Below are positions 26,701 to 34,919 of a DNA stretch of 64,000 nucleotides, piece after piece. Location: positions 124,001 through 188,000 of the forward strand of contig CAYNRE010000027.1 in assembly GCA_964399535.1 (NCBI GenBank), in the 5' to 3' direction. The stretch comes from CAYNRE01 sp964399535. Its GTDB lineage: Bacteria; Planctomycetota; Planctomycetia; Pirellulales; CAYNRE01. Under the pieces are notes generated by a model. That model searched no databases, was not told where the DNA came from, and worked only from the letters and a program-made list of their open reading frames with translations. The translations under genes were made by a program, and so were the position numbers. Numbering within the stretch: position 1 is the stretch's first letter; each line of letters opens with the position of its first letter.

Positions 26701-27738
26701 TTGGCCCCCCTGGCAGTGGATTTTCCGGCGTATCGCCCCTGGCCTCACCGGTTGGCCTGGGCACTGGTCTGCGCCACGTTTCCGCTGATTTGGCTGGGGG
26801 GCCTGGTCACCACGTACGACGCCGGAATGGCGGTTCCCGACTGGCCCAACACTTACGGCTACAACTTGCTGCTCTATCCCTGGTCGACCTGGATCTTTGG
26901 CCCCTTTGATCTGTTGATCGAGCATGGCCATCGCTTGTTGGGGGCGGCCGTCGGGATGCTAACGCTCGCCACCGCCGGCCTGCTCGCCTGGCAAGAGCCG
27001 CGCCCCTGGGTTCGCCGGCTTGGCCTGGCGGCCGTGGCGGGAGTGATCCTGCAAGGGGGCCTGGGGGGCCTGAGGGTATTGGCCGACCAGCGGCTCGTGG
27101 CTCAAATCCACGGCTGCACTGGCCCGGCCTTTCTTGCCCTGGCCGTGTCGCTGGCCATTTTTACCTCGCGAGCCTGGGTCAGTGATGAGGGGCCCGCGGG
27201 CGTTACCGATGCGGCGCGGCTGCAGCGATTGGCGCTGGGGACCACGGGCCTGGTTTACCTGCAACTGGTGCTGGGCTCGTACCTGCGGCATCTGTCCGAT
27301 CGCTGGCCCTCGGCCGTGTTTCAGATCGTGTTGCTGGGCCATTTATTGGTCGCCGCGGCGCTGCTGGGGCATGCCCTGAGCCTGGCGGTGCGAATGCGGC
27401 GGCTTCCCGGCTCGCTCAGTTGGCTGCGGAGGCGGGCCTGGTTGCTTGGGGCGCTGCTGGTTGGCCAGGTGATCTTGGGCGCGGCGACCTGGGTGGCCAA
27501 CTACGGTTGGCCCGCCTGGGCTCGCGGGCGGGGTCCGGCGGCCCTCTTGACCGAGGCCTATGTCGTTACGGCCGAAGGGGCTTCGCAGGCCTGGATTACC
27601 ACGGCCCACGTGGCCAACGGCTCGTTGATTCTGGTTTGGGCCTTGGCCCTGGCCTTGGCCTCGCTGCGGTGGCTGAAGGCCGAGCCCGGTCACTCGCGAT
27701 CGGGCCGGACGACTCGCAACTGGGTGGAGGCGGCCTGA
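26701..27738 (+). CDS. ctaA: Haem A synthase, CtaA/COX15 family (345 aa)
   Basis: A polytopic enzyme that oxidises the C8 methyl group of haem O to make haem A for the oxidase. Conserved pieces are LGGLVTTYDAGMAVPDWPNTYG near the N-terminus, IEHGHRLLGAAVG (His pair of the first half), QGGLGGLRV, AQIHGCTGP, LGHLLVA and TTAHVANGSL (second-half His). Two cofactor-binding halves are present as usual. I place the start at the TTG at 26701, because GGAGAGGA lies about 10 bases upstream and the added upstream residues look non-coding. The stop overlaps the ctaB start by one base (TGATG). Confidence 0.93.
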   Translation: MAPLAVDFPAYRPWPHRLAWALVCATFPLIWLGGLVTTYDAGMAVPDWPNTYGYNLLLYPWSTWIFGPFDLLIEHGHRLLGAAVGMLTLATAGLLAWQEPRPWVRRLGLAAVAGVILQGGLGGLRVLADQRLVAQIHGCTGPAFLALAVSLAIFTSRAWVSDEGPAGVTDAARLQRLALGTTGLVYLQLVLGSYLRHLSDRWPSAVFQIVLLGHLLVAAALLGHALSLAVRMRRLPGSLSWLRRRAWLLGALLVGQVILGAATWVANYGWPAWARGRGPAALLTEAYVVTAEGASQAWITTAHVANGSLILVWALALALASLRWLKAEPGHSRSGRTTRNWVEAA

Positions 27739-28643
27739 TGGCCAGTGGAATCGTTACCGTTGCCGAGCGCCGCGAAGGCCTTTTGAGCCGCGTGGCCGAC
27801 TGGGCCGAGCTAACCAAGCCGCGGATCGGTTTCATGGTGCTGGTGACCGTGGCCGTGGCGGCCTCGGTTTCGGCCTGGGGCGCGCCGCCGGCATCGTTGC
27901 TCTGGCATACGCTGCTGGGAACCGCGGCCGTGGCTGCCAGCGCCGGCATCTTGAACCAATGGCTCGAGACCGACTGCGATGCCCGGATGCGGCGTACCGC
28001 CGCCCGCCCCCTGCCCGCGGGACGGATCGTTCCGGCCCAGGCCATGGCGCTGGGGCTGGTGACCATTGTTTTGGGCGTGGTGTACCTGGCCTGGATGGTG
28101 CGGCCGCTGACGGCGGCGCTAGCCCTTTTGACCTGGGTGCTGTACCTGGTGGTGTACACGCCGCTCAAGCGGCGCACGCCCCAAAACACGGCCATCGGCG
28201 CCGTGGGCGGCGCGCTGCCCGTGTTGATCGGCTGGTCGGCCACCGGGGCCCCCTGGGACCTTGGGGCGGCGGTGCTGTTCACGGTGCTGTACCTTTGGCA
28301 ATTTCCACACTTCATGGCGATTGCCTGGCTCTATCGCGACGATTACCGCGACGGCGGTTTACAGATGTTAACGGTGGTCGACCCCAGCGGTCGCCGTGCC
28401 GGAGCCCAGGCCGTGGTGGCTTCGCTGGCCTTGTTGCCCGTGGGGGTGCTTCCCGCCACGCTGCTCGAGGCCGGGCTGGGTTACCTGGTGTGGAGCCTGG
28501 TGTGGGGCCTGGGCTATGTAGCCGTTTCGGCTCAGTTTGCTCGCCGGCCCGACAACTCAAGCGCCCGGTTGCTGATGAGGTACTCGCTGCTGCACCTGCC
28601 GTGCTTGTTAGCCCCGTTGGCCTTCCTGACTGGGGGGCGCTAG
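27738..28643 (+). CDS. ctaB: Protohaem IX farnesyltransferase (haem O synthase, 301 aa)
   Basis: The UbiA-family membrane enzyme that attaches farnesyl to haem B, making the haem O used by CtaA. The first Asp-rich motif is NQWLETDCDARMRRTAARPLP (about residues 74-93) and the second region is YRDDYRDGGLQML. Around eight to nine membrane helices are present, and length is normal. It is translationally coupled to ctaA by a one-base overlap. A 215-base spacer with a short tandem repeat separates it from ctaE. Confidence 0.95.
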   Translation: MASGIVTVAERREGLLSRVADWAELTKPRIGFMVLVTVAVAASVSAWGAPPASLLWHTLLGTAAVAASAGILNQWLETDCDARMRRTAARPLPAGRIVPAQAMALGLVTIVLGVVYLAWMVRPLTAALALLTWVLYLVVYTPLKRRTPQNTAIGAVGGALPVLIGWSATGAPWDLGAAVLFTVLYLWQFPHFMAIAWLYRDDYRDGGLQMLTVVDPSGRRAGAQAVVASLALLPVGVLPATLLEAGLGYLVWSLVWGLGYVAVSAQFARRPDNSSARLLMRYSLLHLPCLLAPLAFLTGGR

Positions 28644-28682
28644 GGTGTATCGGGCCGGGTAAGTTAACCCCAGGGGGGCAGG

Positions 28683-28726
28683 TGGGCTTGCCGAGGCGAA
28701 CGACTGGGCTTGCTGAGGCGAACGAC
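28683..28726. repeat. Two-copy 22-bp tandem repeat
   Basis: Copies at 28683-28704 and 28705-28726 differ by one base (C/T). The unit begins TGGGCTTGC and ends GCGAACGAC. They lie in the ctaB-ctaE spacer within the operon. The rest of that 215-base spacer shows no gene. Confidence 0.7.
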
Positions 28727-28858
28727 GAGGGTTTGGAAATCAATAGTTGCCAAGAACGAGAACCAGACGTGCCGGCGCTACGGGCCAGGCACGCTTGACC
28801 AGCGAGGCGCCCAAGGGGTTCTCGCCAGCAGGGGCCGCCGGCGGCGGCGGAGTAGCAC

Positions 28859-29791
28859 ATGACGGCTGAACACGCGCATCACGATAGCTCGGGTCACGGC
28901 GATCACGGTCACATCAAGCTCGAGTACCAGCCGGCTTTGCCGCTTCCCAACGGCAAGCTGTTTCTCTGGCTGTTCCTGTCGACCGAGATCATGTTTTTCG
29001 CCGCGCTGATCGGCACCTATATCGTGCTACGCTTCGGCGCGCCCACCTGGCCTAAGCCGCACGAGGTGCACCTGAGTGAGCCGATCGGGGCCTTCAATAC
29101 CTTTGTGCTGATCTGCTCCAGCGTGTCGATCGTGCTGGCGCTGGAGAGTGCCCGGGGCAACAAGCCGGCAACCGCCAAGCTCTGGATGTGGGTGACCATG
29201 CTGCTGGGCTGCGTGTTTCTGGGCGTGAAGATGTACGAATACAACGCCAAGTTCTCGCACGGAATTTACCCGCGTCAGCCGCGGAGCATGATTCATGAGC
29301 GGCCCGACTTGTATTACGGGTCGGCGGTACGAGCGCGGCTGCGCGAGTTGGTCGAGCCGATCGCCGTCAAAGAGGAAAAAGACCGCTCCGATGGGGAGAA
29401 ATCGCAGCTCGAGCTTTGCAACGCCTTGCTGGTTGAAACCAACAACCCCAGCGTGAACCTGGCCGAGTTCGCCGAAAAGGTGATGCCGATCGCGGCACAC
29501 GGCGGACCGGGCGGCCACGGCGCCGAGGGGCACGCTTCGGGGCTTAACGATGAACACCCCTGGCTGCGGCTGCCGATTGTGATTCCGGGTGGCAATATGT
29601 GGGCCAGCACCTACTTCTTGCTCACGGGCTTTCACGCCATCCACGTGTTGGTGGGGCTGATCGCGTTTGCTTTCCCGCTGATGCGGCAGTTGGGCCCCTC
29701 ACAGGCCGGGCTGCTGGAAAACATCGGGCTGTATTGGCACTTTGTCGACCTGGTGTGGATCTTCTTGTTCCCTCTGTTGTACCTGTTCTAG
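28859..29791 (+). CDS. ctaE: Cytochrome c oxidase subunit III with enlarged loop (310 aa)
   Basis: The helical subunit III of the oxidase, which stabilises proton uptake by subunit I. A His-rich N-terminus is followed by LFLWLFLSTEIMFFAALIGTYIVLRFGAP, with the conserved Glu. The C-terminal helices include STYFLLTGFHAIHVLVG and HFVDLVWIFLFPLLYL. Between helices there is a soluble insertion of about 120 residues (about 130-245), rich in Glu, Lys, His and Gly. It is longer than usual loops in this family and contains HGGPGGHGAEGHAS, which could bind metal. Subunit IV follows 77 bases later. Confidence 0.94.
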   Translation: MTAEHAHHDSSGHGDHGHIKLEYQPALPLPNGKLFLWLFLSTEIMFFAALIGTYIVLRFGAPTWPKPHEVHLSEPIGAFNTFVLICSSVSIVLALESARGNKPATAKLWMWVTMLLGCVFLGVKMYEYNAKFSHGIYPRQPRSMIHERPDLYYGSAVRARLRELVEPIAVKEEKDRSDGEKSQLELCNALLVETNNPSVNLAEFAEKVMPIAAHGGPGGHGAEGHASGLNDEHPWLRLPIVIPGGNMWASTYFLLTGFHAIHVLVGLIAFAFPLMRQLGPSQAGLLENIGLYWHFVDLVWIFLFPLLYLF

Positions 29792-29868
29792 AGCCGTCTT
29801 ACGGTCGGCACGGTTGGCCCGACGGGGGGCCGCCGTCTGGCGCGGGGACCTGGGCGAGGAGTTTGGCG

Positions 29869-30345
29869 ATGACGACCGATCACGGCCATGCCGCGGAAGA
29901 ACATCACGCGCCGGCCGGCGTGGGCAAATACCTGGCCGTGTTTGTAGCGCTTTGCGTGCTGACCAGCGCGTCGTTCTTCACCTACTCGAGCGCCTGGCCC
30001 TTTCACGATACGCCGGCCGTGGGCTGGACCTTTATGATGGCCGTCTCCTGCACCAAGGCACTGCTGGTGATCTTGTTTTTCATGCACCTGCGCTGGGAAG
30101 CCAACTGGAAATACGTGCTGACGATTCCCGCCACGTTCATGTCCATTTTCCTGCTCCTGGCGCTGGTGCCCGATATTGGTTTGCGGACGCGCAAGTACTC
30201 TGAGGAACGCACGGCCCGGGCAGCTTCGCCTAGCACCGAGGCCGAACTGGTCGCCGCCGAACACGCGGTCGAGGTCGAGCATGCGGTCGAGGGCGAGCAT
30301 GCGGTCGAGGGCGAGCACGACCAGCAGGATGCGGCGCACCACTAA
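29869..30345 (+). CDS. ctaF: Cytochrome c oxidase subunit IV, prokaryotic type (158 aa)
   Basis: A small membrane subunit of bacterial aa3-type oxidases. Three helices are seen: YLAVFVALCVLTSASFFTYS, WTFMMAVSCTKALLVILFFMHL (with the family hallmark FFMHL) and VLTIPATFMSIFLLLALVPD. The N-terminus and the C-terminal tail are His- and Glu-rich. The tail carries three tandem six-residue units of the EHAVEG type, encoded by an 18-bp DNA repeat (30259-30312). The core of about 110 residues is normal; the tail of about 45 residues is an addition. The ATG at 29869 has only a weak purine-rich site upstream. Confidence 0.9.
   Translation: MTTDHGHAAEEHHAPAGVGKYLAVFVALCVLTSASFFTYSSAWPFHDTPAVGWTFMMAVSCTKALLVILFFMHLRWEANWKYVLTIPATFMSIFLLLALVPDIGLRTRKYSEERTARAASPSTEAELVAAEHAVEVEHAVEGEHAVEGEHDQQDAAHH
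30259..30312. repeat. Three-copy 18-bp coding repeat in ctaF
   Basis: Three consecutive in-frame 18-base units (30259-30276, 30277-30294, 30295-30312). The last two are identical and the first differs at four positions. They encode repeated E-H-A-V-E-(V/G) near the C-terminus of subunit IV, so copy number could vary by slippage without breaking the frame. Confidence 0.9.
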
Positions 30346-30446
30346 GGCGTGGGCAAGGGGCTGGCCCCGAAGATTGCCCGCGGCGCCGCCTGAAATGCGT
30401 CGGCCCCGGTTCGGAGCCGGCCAGGTCGACGAGCGAGCGATTTTGC

Positions 30447-31397
30447 ATGAATGCCTTGCCGGCCATTGAAGTCCACGGAGTCAGCCATCGCTACGGCGCT
30501 CGGCTGGCGCTGGACCAGCTCGACCTGTCCATTGCATCCGGCGAGCTGTTTGCCGTGCTCGGCCCCAACGGCGGCGGAAAAACCACGCTCTTCCGCCTGG
30601 CTTCGACCCTTACGGCCGTGCAGTCGGGCCGGATCACCATCGCCGGTTTCGATATCCAGCGCGAAGCCCATAGCGTGCGGCAATGCCTGGGCGTGGTGTT
30701 CCAGTCGCCCAGCCTCGACGCACAGCTCACCGTGCGCGAGAATCTGTGGCATCAAGGCCACTTGTATGGTCTTTCGGGCCACTGGCTCGAGGAGCGAATC
30801 GACGCCCAGTTGGCCCGCTTTCAGTTGGCCGATCGCGCGGGCGAACGCTGCCGGCAGCTCTCGGGCGGACTGCGGCGCCGGGTGGAGTTGGCCAAAGCGC
30901 TGCTGCACGAGCCGAAGGTGCTTCTGCTCGATGAACCCAGCACGGGGCTCGACCCGGCCGCGCGGCGCCAGCTCGGGGAGTACCTGCGCGAGCTGTGCGC
31001 CGCGGGGGTCACCGTGGCCCTGACGACCCACCTGCTGGAAGAGGCCGAGTCGGCGGACCGGATCGCCATTCTCAGCCGGGGCCGGCTGGTGGCCTGCGAC
31101 ACGCCGGCCAGACTGCGGAGCGAGGTGGGGGGAGACTCGATCACGCTCACCACGGCCGATGCGCCGCGGTTGGTGTCGGCGATCGAAGAGCGTTTCGGGC
31201 TGGCCGCCCAGGTGGTCGACGGCGCGGTCCGGCTGGAGCTGGCCGACGGTCATCAGTGGATCGCCCGACTGGTCGAGGCGTTTCCCGGACAGTTTCGCTC
31301 GGTCACCTTGGCCAAGCCTTCGCTGGAAGATGTGTTCTTGCAGCGCACCGGCCAAAGGTTTGCGGCCGAACCCGAGGCCGAGGCGGCCCATGGCTAG
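30447..31397 (+). CDS. ABC transporter ATP-binding protein, ABC-2 type (316 aa)
   Basis: The ATPase of a two-component ABC-2 exporter. Walker A is GPNGGGKT (residues 39-46), the signature is QLSGGLRRR, and Walker B with the D-loop is VLLLDEPSTGLD; the switch His is in LTTHLLEEAE. About 90 residues follow the ATPase core and end in SLEDVFLQRTG, typical of drug- or NosF-like ABC-2 ATPases. It overlaps its permease by eight bases. Position between ctaF and sco makes a role in copper-site or haem-protein assembly plausible (compare NosFY), but substrate is unknown. Confidence 0.93.
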   Translation: MNALPAIEVHGVSHRYGARLALDQLDLSIASGELFAVLGPNGGGKTTLFRLASTLTAVQSGRITIAGFDIQREAHSVRQCLGVVFQSPSLDAQLTVRENLWHQGHLYGLSGHWLEERIDAQLARFQLADRAGERCRQLSGGLRRRVELAKALLHEPKVLLLDEPSTGLDPAARRQLGEYLRELCAAGVTVALTTHLLEEAESADRIAILSRGRLVACDTPARLRSEVGGDSITLTTADAPRLVSAIEERFGLAAQVVDGAVRLELADGHQWIARLVEAFPGQFRSVTLAKPSLEDVFLQRTGQRFAAEPEAEAAHG

Positions 31398-32262
31398 CAT
31401 GCTTACCCCGTCGGCGGCGCAAGTGTCTGCCGCGCCAGCGGGCGGCCCAGCGCCGCGCCCAGGATCGGGAGGGCACGGCTGGCTGGCGGCCTGGTCGCTG
31501 GGCCGGCGCGAATGGGTGCGATTTATTCGGCAGCGCAACCGCGTATTCGGTGCGATCGGGCAGCCGGTGGTGTTCTGGCTGTTGTTCGGCGCGGGGCTGG
31601 GGCCCACCTTCCGCCTGCCGGGGGATCCCCAAGGGGCGATCAGCTACCGCGAGTATTTCTTTCCCGGCACGCTGGCCTTGATCCTGCTGTTTACCGCGAT
31701 TTTCACCACGATTTCCATCATCGAGGACCGCCGCGAGGGGTTCCTGCAGGGGGTGCTGGTTTCGCCGGCCCCTGCCTGGTCGGTGGCGCTGGGTAAAATT
31801 GGCGGTGGCACCGTGATCGCGACGGTTCAGGCCCTGGTGTTCTTGGTGCTCGGGCTGACGATTGGCCTGGAGTTGGGCGTGGCCCGGCTCGTTGCCACGG
31901 CCCTATTGCTGCTGCTGATCGGTTGGGGCCTGGCGGGGCTGGGTTTCGTGTTGGCTTGGCGGATGAATTCGACTCAAGGGTTTCACGCGGTGATGAGCGT
32001 ATTGCTGCTGCCCATGTGGCTGCTCTCCGGGGCGTTTTTTCCGGCGCAGCAGGGTTGGTTGCGGGCCATCGCCGCGGCGAACCCCATGAGCTACGGCGTG
32101 GCGGGGTTGCGGCGGTTGCTGACCCCCAATTTGCCCGCGGCCGTGCTCGAAGTCTTGCCCGGTTGGGGGCTGATCGTGAGCGTGCTGGTGGTGTTTGCAG
32201 GGCTGACATTTTTCGGAGCGGTCGCCAGCGTGGCCCGCACCGGTCGGGGAGATCACGCATGA
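31390..32262 (+). CDS. ABC-2 type permease (290 aa)
   Basis: The membrane partner of the preceding ATPase. After a hydrophilic Pro/Ala/Gly-rich N-terminus of about 35 residues there are six apparent helices. The segment EDRREGFLQGVLVSPAP (about residues 115-131) is the coupling-helix region typical of ABC-2 permeases, and LLLPMWLLSGAFFP is the conserved later helix. Start ATG lies inside the end of the ATPase gene; the stop overlaps the sco start (ATGA). This tight packing indicates one translational unit: ATPase, permease, Sco. Confidence 0.92.
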   Translation: MASMLTPSAAQVSAAPAGGPAPRPGSGGHGWLAAWSLGRREWVRFIRQRNRVFGAIGQPVVFWLLFGAGLGPTFRLPGDPQGAISYREYFFPGTLALILLFTAIFTTISIIEDRREGFLQGVLVSPAPAWSVALGKIGGGTVIATVQALVFLVLGLTIGLELGVARLVATALLLLLIGWGLAGLGFVLAWRMNSTQGFHAVMSVLLLPMWLLSGAFFPAQQGWLRAIAAANPMSYGVAGLRRLLTPNLPAAVLEVLPGWGLIVSVLVVFAGLTFFGAVASVARTGRGDHA

Positions 32263-32870
32263 GCCGCTGGCCACTAGTGTTCTGGGCGCTGGTTATGGTG
32301 GGCATGGCCCTGTTGTTCGGCCTGCGGCTGTATCAACAGGGGCAGCGCGGTCCGGCCCCGGCCAAGCTGGTGGTCGATCGTAGCGAGCCGCCGCCGGGCA
32401 TTCAGGTATCGCCCTTCTCGCTGACGGAGCGCTCGGGCCAGACCTTTCAATCCGAAAGCCTGAAGGGCCAGGTTTGGGTGGCCAGCTTCTTCTTTACCAA
32501 GTGCCCCGGAGCGTGCCTGCGCCTGAACAGTTCGATCGCGAGCCTGCGCGAGCAGTTGAAAGACTTGCCGGTGACGTTTGTCAGCATTACGGTCGACCCG
32601 GAAACCGATACGCCCGAGACGCTGCGCAAGTACGCGGAACACTACAACGCCGATCCCGAGCACTGGCTCTTTCTGACCGGCAGCCTGGATGAAATTCGCG
32701 CCCTGGCCGAGAATAGTTTCCAGGTTTCGGTCGAACGCGTGACGCACTCCGACCGATTGATTCTGGTAGACCGCGACGGCCGGGTGCTGGGCACCTACCG
32801 GGGAACCGAGGATCAGCAGGTCGAGTTGCTCAAGCGCCGGCTCAACGAACTGTGTCCGCAGCCCTCCTGA
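32259..32870 (+). CDS. SCO1/SenC-family copper chaperone (203 aa)
   Basis: A membrane-anchored thioredoxin-fold protein that delivers copper to, or reduces, the CuA site of subunit II. One N-terminal helix (about residues 7-24) is followed by the Sco fold. The copper ligands are present: Cys82 and Cys86 in KCPGAC and His163 in VTHSDRLILVDRDG. The VTFVSITVDPETDTPE block is typical. Four-base overlap with the permease gene. Located at the end of the oxidase operon as in many bacteria. Confidence 0.95.
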   Translation: MSRWPLVFWALVMVGMALLFGLRLYQQGQRGPAPAKLVVDRSEPPPGIQVSPFSLTERSGQTFQSESLKGQVWVASFFFTKCPGACLRLNSSIASLREQLKDLPVTFVSITVDPETDTPETLRKYAEHYNADPEHWLFLTGSLDEIRALAENSFQVSVERVTHSDRLILVDRDGRVLGTYRGTEDQQVELLKRRLNELCPQPS

Positions 32871-32899
32871 CCAGCGGCCGCTCGCGAGGAATTTCCCGG

Positions 32900-33355
32900 A
32901 TGGTCCTGGCACCGCTTCTGGCGACCTGGTCGGTACGCAGCCTGCCCACGGTAAACGCGGGGCTCAATGCCCTGGCGGCCCTGCTGCTGGTGCTGGGCTG
33001 GGTGCTGATCAAGCAGCGACGCGAAACCGCCCATAAGTGGGTGATGATTTCGGCGCTGGGGGTTTCGATCGCCTTCCTGGCCTGCTACGTGGTGTATCAC
33101 TTGCAGGTCGGCAGCGTGAAATTTCAGGGCCCCCCAGGGGTACGCACCTTGTACCTGGGGTTGCTGCTGACCCATGTGGTGCTGGCGGCAACGGTGCCGG
33201 CCCTGGCCGTGGCCACGATTTACCTGGCGCTGCGCGAGCGGCGGGCCGCTCACCGGCGGTTGGCCCGCTGGACGCTGCCGATCTGGCTTTACGTATCCGT
33301 TACCGGGGTAGTGATTTACGCGATGCTGTACCATCTCTACCCCAGCGCCGGGTAG
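32900..33355 (+). CDS. DUF420 family membrane protein (151 aa)
   Basis: A four-helix membrane protein of the DUF420 (CtaM/YozB-type) family, linked to cytochrome oxidase maturation in Bacillus-type bacteria. Visible family features are LPTVNAGLNALAALLLVLG near the N-terminus, the HKWVMISAL segment, CYVVYHLQVGS with its conserved His, LLLTHVVLAA, and HRRLARWTLPIWLYVSVTGVVIY. The ATG at 32900 is chosen because GAGGA lies nine bases upstream; an alternative GTG at 32852 would overlap sco. Confidence 0.88.
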   Translation: MVLAPLLATWSVRSLPTVNAGLNALAALLLVLGWVLIKQRRETAHKWVMISALGVSIAFLACYVVYHLQVGSVKFQGPPGVRTLYLGLLLTHVVLAATVPALAVATIYLALRERRAAHRRLARWTLPIWLYVSVTGVVIYAMLYHLYPSAG

Positions 33356-33440
33356 GGTCCTATAATTGCTGGGCCTGGCGGGCCGGCGCCAGCGAGTTTT
33401 CCGCCGGCCAGTGCCGGGCCAGCCGCGGAGCTTTCCACTG

Positions 33441-33788
33441 ATGATGGCTATCCTTCGATCGATTGGCGCTCGCGCGCGGCTGACGCGCTTGGTCGCCAGC
33501 CTGGCGGTGCTCGCGGTGTTGGTGCTGGCCTCGGCAGCGGCCGAGGCCTGTCCCTCGTGCAAGACGGCCCTGGCCACGGACGATGGGCGTCAGGGCGACA
33601 TCGTCGGTGGCTTCATGTGGAGCATTCTGTTCATGCTCTCCATGCCGTTCGCTTGCGTCACCGGGTTCAGCACCTATATGTATGTGCTGGTTCGCCGGGC
33701 CCGCGCACACGAGGCGGCCAGCCGGCAGCCGCACGACGGCGGCGACGAGGGAGCCGACTCGCAGGAGAGTTCGACCACCTTGAACTGA
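33441..33788 (+). CDS. Small exported membrane protein with CxxC (115 aa)
   Basis: A signal peptide or first helix (residues about 14-34) ends in AAAEACPSCKTAL, leaving a CxxC pair just after the cleavage region. A second helix (GFMWSILFMLSMPFACVTGFSTYMYVLV) follows. The C-terminal ~35 residues are charged and disordered. The gene is the last plus-strand member of the respiratory block, 85 bases after DUF420. The CxxC near the membrane surface suits a metal- or thiol-handling helper for oxidase assembly, but no known family was recognised. Confidence 0.65.
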   Translation: MMAILRSIGARARLTRLVASLAVLAVLVLASAAAEACPSCKTALATDDGRQGDIVGGFMWSILFMLSMPFACVTGFSTYMYVLVRRARAHEAASRQPHDGGDEGADSQESSTTLN

Positions 33789-33915
33789 ATCTGCCGTGTG
33801 CCGGTTGGGGCGATTCTAGTTCGAAGCAAGACCGGTCTGGCGGTTTCCCGCGATCGCATCGCTTGGCCAGTCGATGCAGGGGGCGCCCCGCCCCAGCAAC
33901 CGCCGGACCAATCGG

Positions 33916-34293
33916 TCATTTGCCGGGCGGATCAGGGTGTGCCGCGCTCTCGCGCGGATCCCAGTACTGATCGAAGCCCAGCCAGAGCGCCCGGGCATAG
34001 CGAAAGAACCAAAGCGGAAAGAGCACGCAAAAGGCCGTCAGCGGCCAGAGCAACACGTTGGGCTGAATACCCGCGCCCAGATACAGCCCGAAGAACGACG
34101 CGGTAATTATCAGGGCCGTCAGGCCGTAATTGAAGTAAATCGCTCCGAGAAAGAAGCCTGGCTCCCGCTGAAAGGCCAAGCCGCAGTGCTCGCACCGCGG
34201 GTGCATGCGCAGCCAGCCGGCAAAGAGCGGTCCCTGACCGCACTGCGGACAGCGCAGCCGCAGGCTGCGCGCCAAAATGTTCGAGAAACTCAT
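33916..34293 (-). CDS. DUF983 family membrane protein (125 aa)
   Basis: A small membrane protein of the DUF983 family. The N-terminus holds a zinc-ribbon-like pair, RCPQCGQGPLF and PRCEHCGLAF, followed by the REPGFFLGAIYFNYG family signature and two helices. The ATG at 34293 (MSFSNILARSLRLRCPQC) is chosen over the longer frame, whose extra 38 residues lack coding character. DUF983 genes often sit near haem-copper oxidase genes, which fits here. It is convergent with the operon end. Confidence 0.88.
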   Translation of the reverse strand: MSFSNILARSLRLRCPQCGQGPLFAGWLRMHPRCEHCGLAFQREPGFFLGAIYFNYGLTALIITASFFGLYLGAGIQPNVLLWPLTAFCVLFPLWFFRYARALWLGFDQYWDPRESAAHPDPPGK

Positions 34294-34497
34294 GCCCCTT
34301 GGGCTCGCTGTTGGCAAACGGGCAGTGGACCGCCCTGGGGACGATAGCTTCACTGTGGCATTCACGATACCATATCGGCCCCAGGCGACCAATTGGGCCG
34401 GTCTCAAGATGCCTGGCCCGTGGCAACCTGTCCTTTCGGCGTCCCAAAAAAAGGGGCAGTTGGGCCTGATCGCCTCTCAGCGAAAAGGATTGGCCGC

Positions 34498-34668
34498 GTG
34501 CGATTGTTGGGTCGGGAGCTTCAGCGTTTGGCATTGATTCTGCTGCCGATCGCCATCGTTCTCGAGTTGTTTCATGCCGTTTCGCTGGGCCAGATGCTGA
34601 TCATGATGATCTTCGGTGCCGCGGCCTTCGGTGTCGGGCGAATCGTCGAGGGTTACGCGGGCTCCTAA
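34498..34668 (+). CDS. Small two-helix membrane protein (56 aa)
   Basis: A 56-residue protein starting at GTG with an AAAAGGA ribosome site about 10 bases upstream. Two hydrophobic helices are seen: LALILLPIAIVLELFHAVSL and MLIMMIFGAAAFGVGRIVEGY, separated by a short polar turn. It is divergent from the DUF983 gene. I do not recognise the family; it looks like a real small membrane protein. Confidence 0.6.
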   Translation: MRLLGRELQRLALILLPIAIVLELFHAVSLGQMLIMMIFGAAAFGVGRIVEGYAGS

Positions 34669-34919
34669 CCACTGGCCAGGTTTGCCGATGCCCCAGGTCG
34701 GCACCCCGCGGCCGGTACCGGAAACTTCCCCGCCTCACCCCAAGCTTCTATACTGCAGCTTAGGTGGCTGGTCCTTTTCAGGCCGGTCACCGGTTTCGGG
34801 CTCTGCCAGGCCGGCTCCCGGTACTCGCACGCACCTTTATGCGGTGGTCGGCGTACGGCGCGCGGTTCTGCCGGTTCCCCGCCTCTTGCGTTAGGGCTCG
34901 TCGAGAAAGGTGCTCGCAG

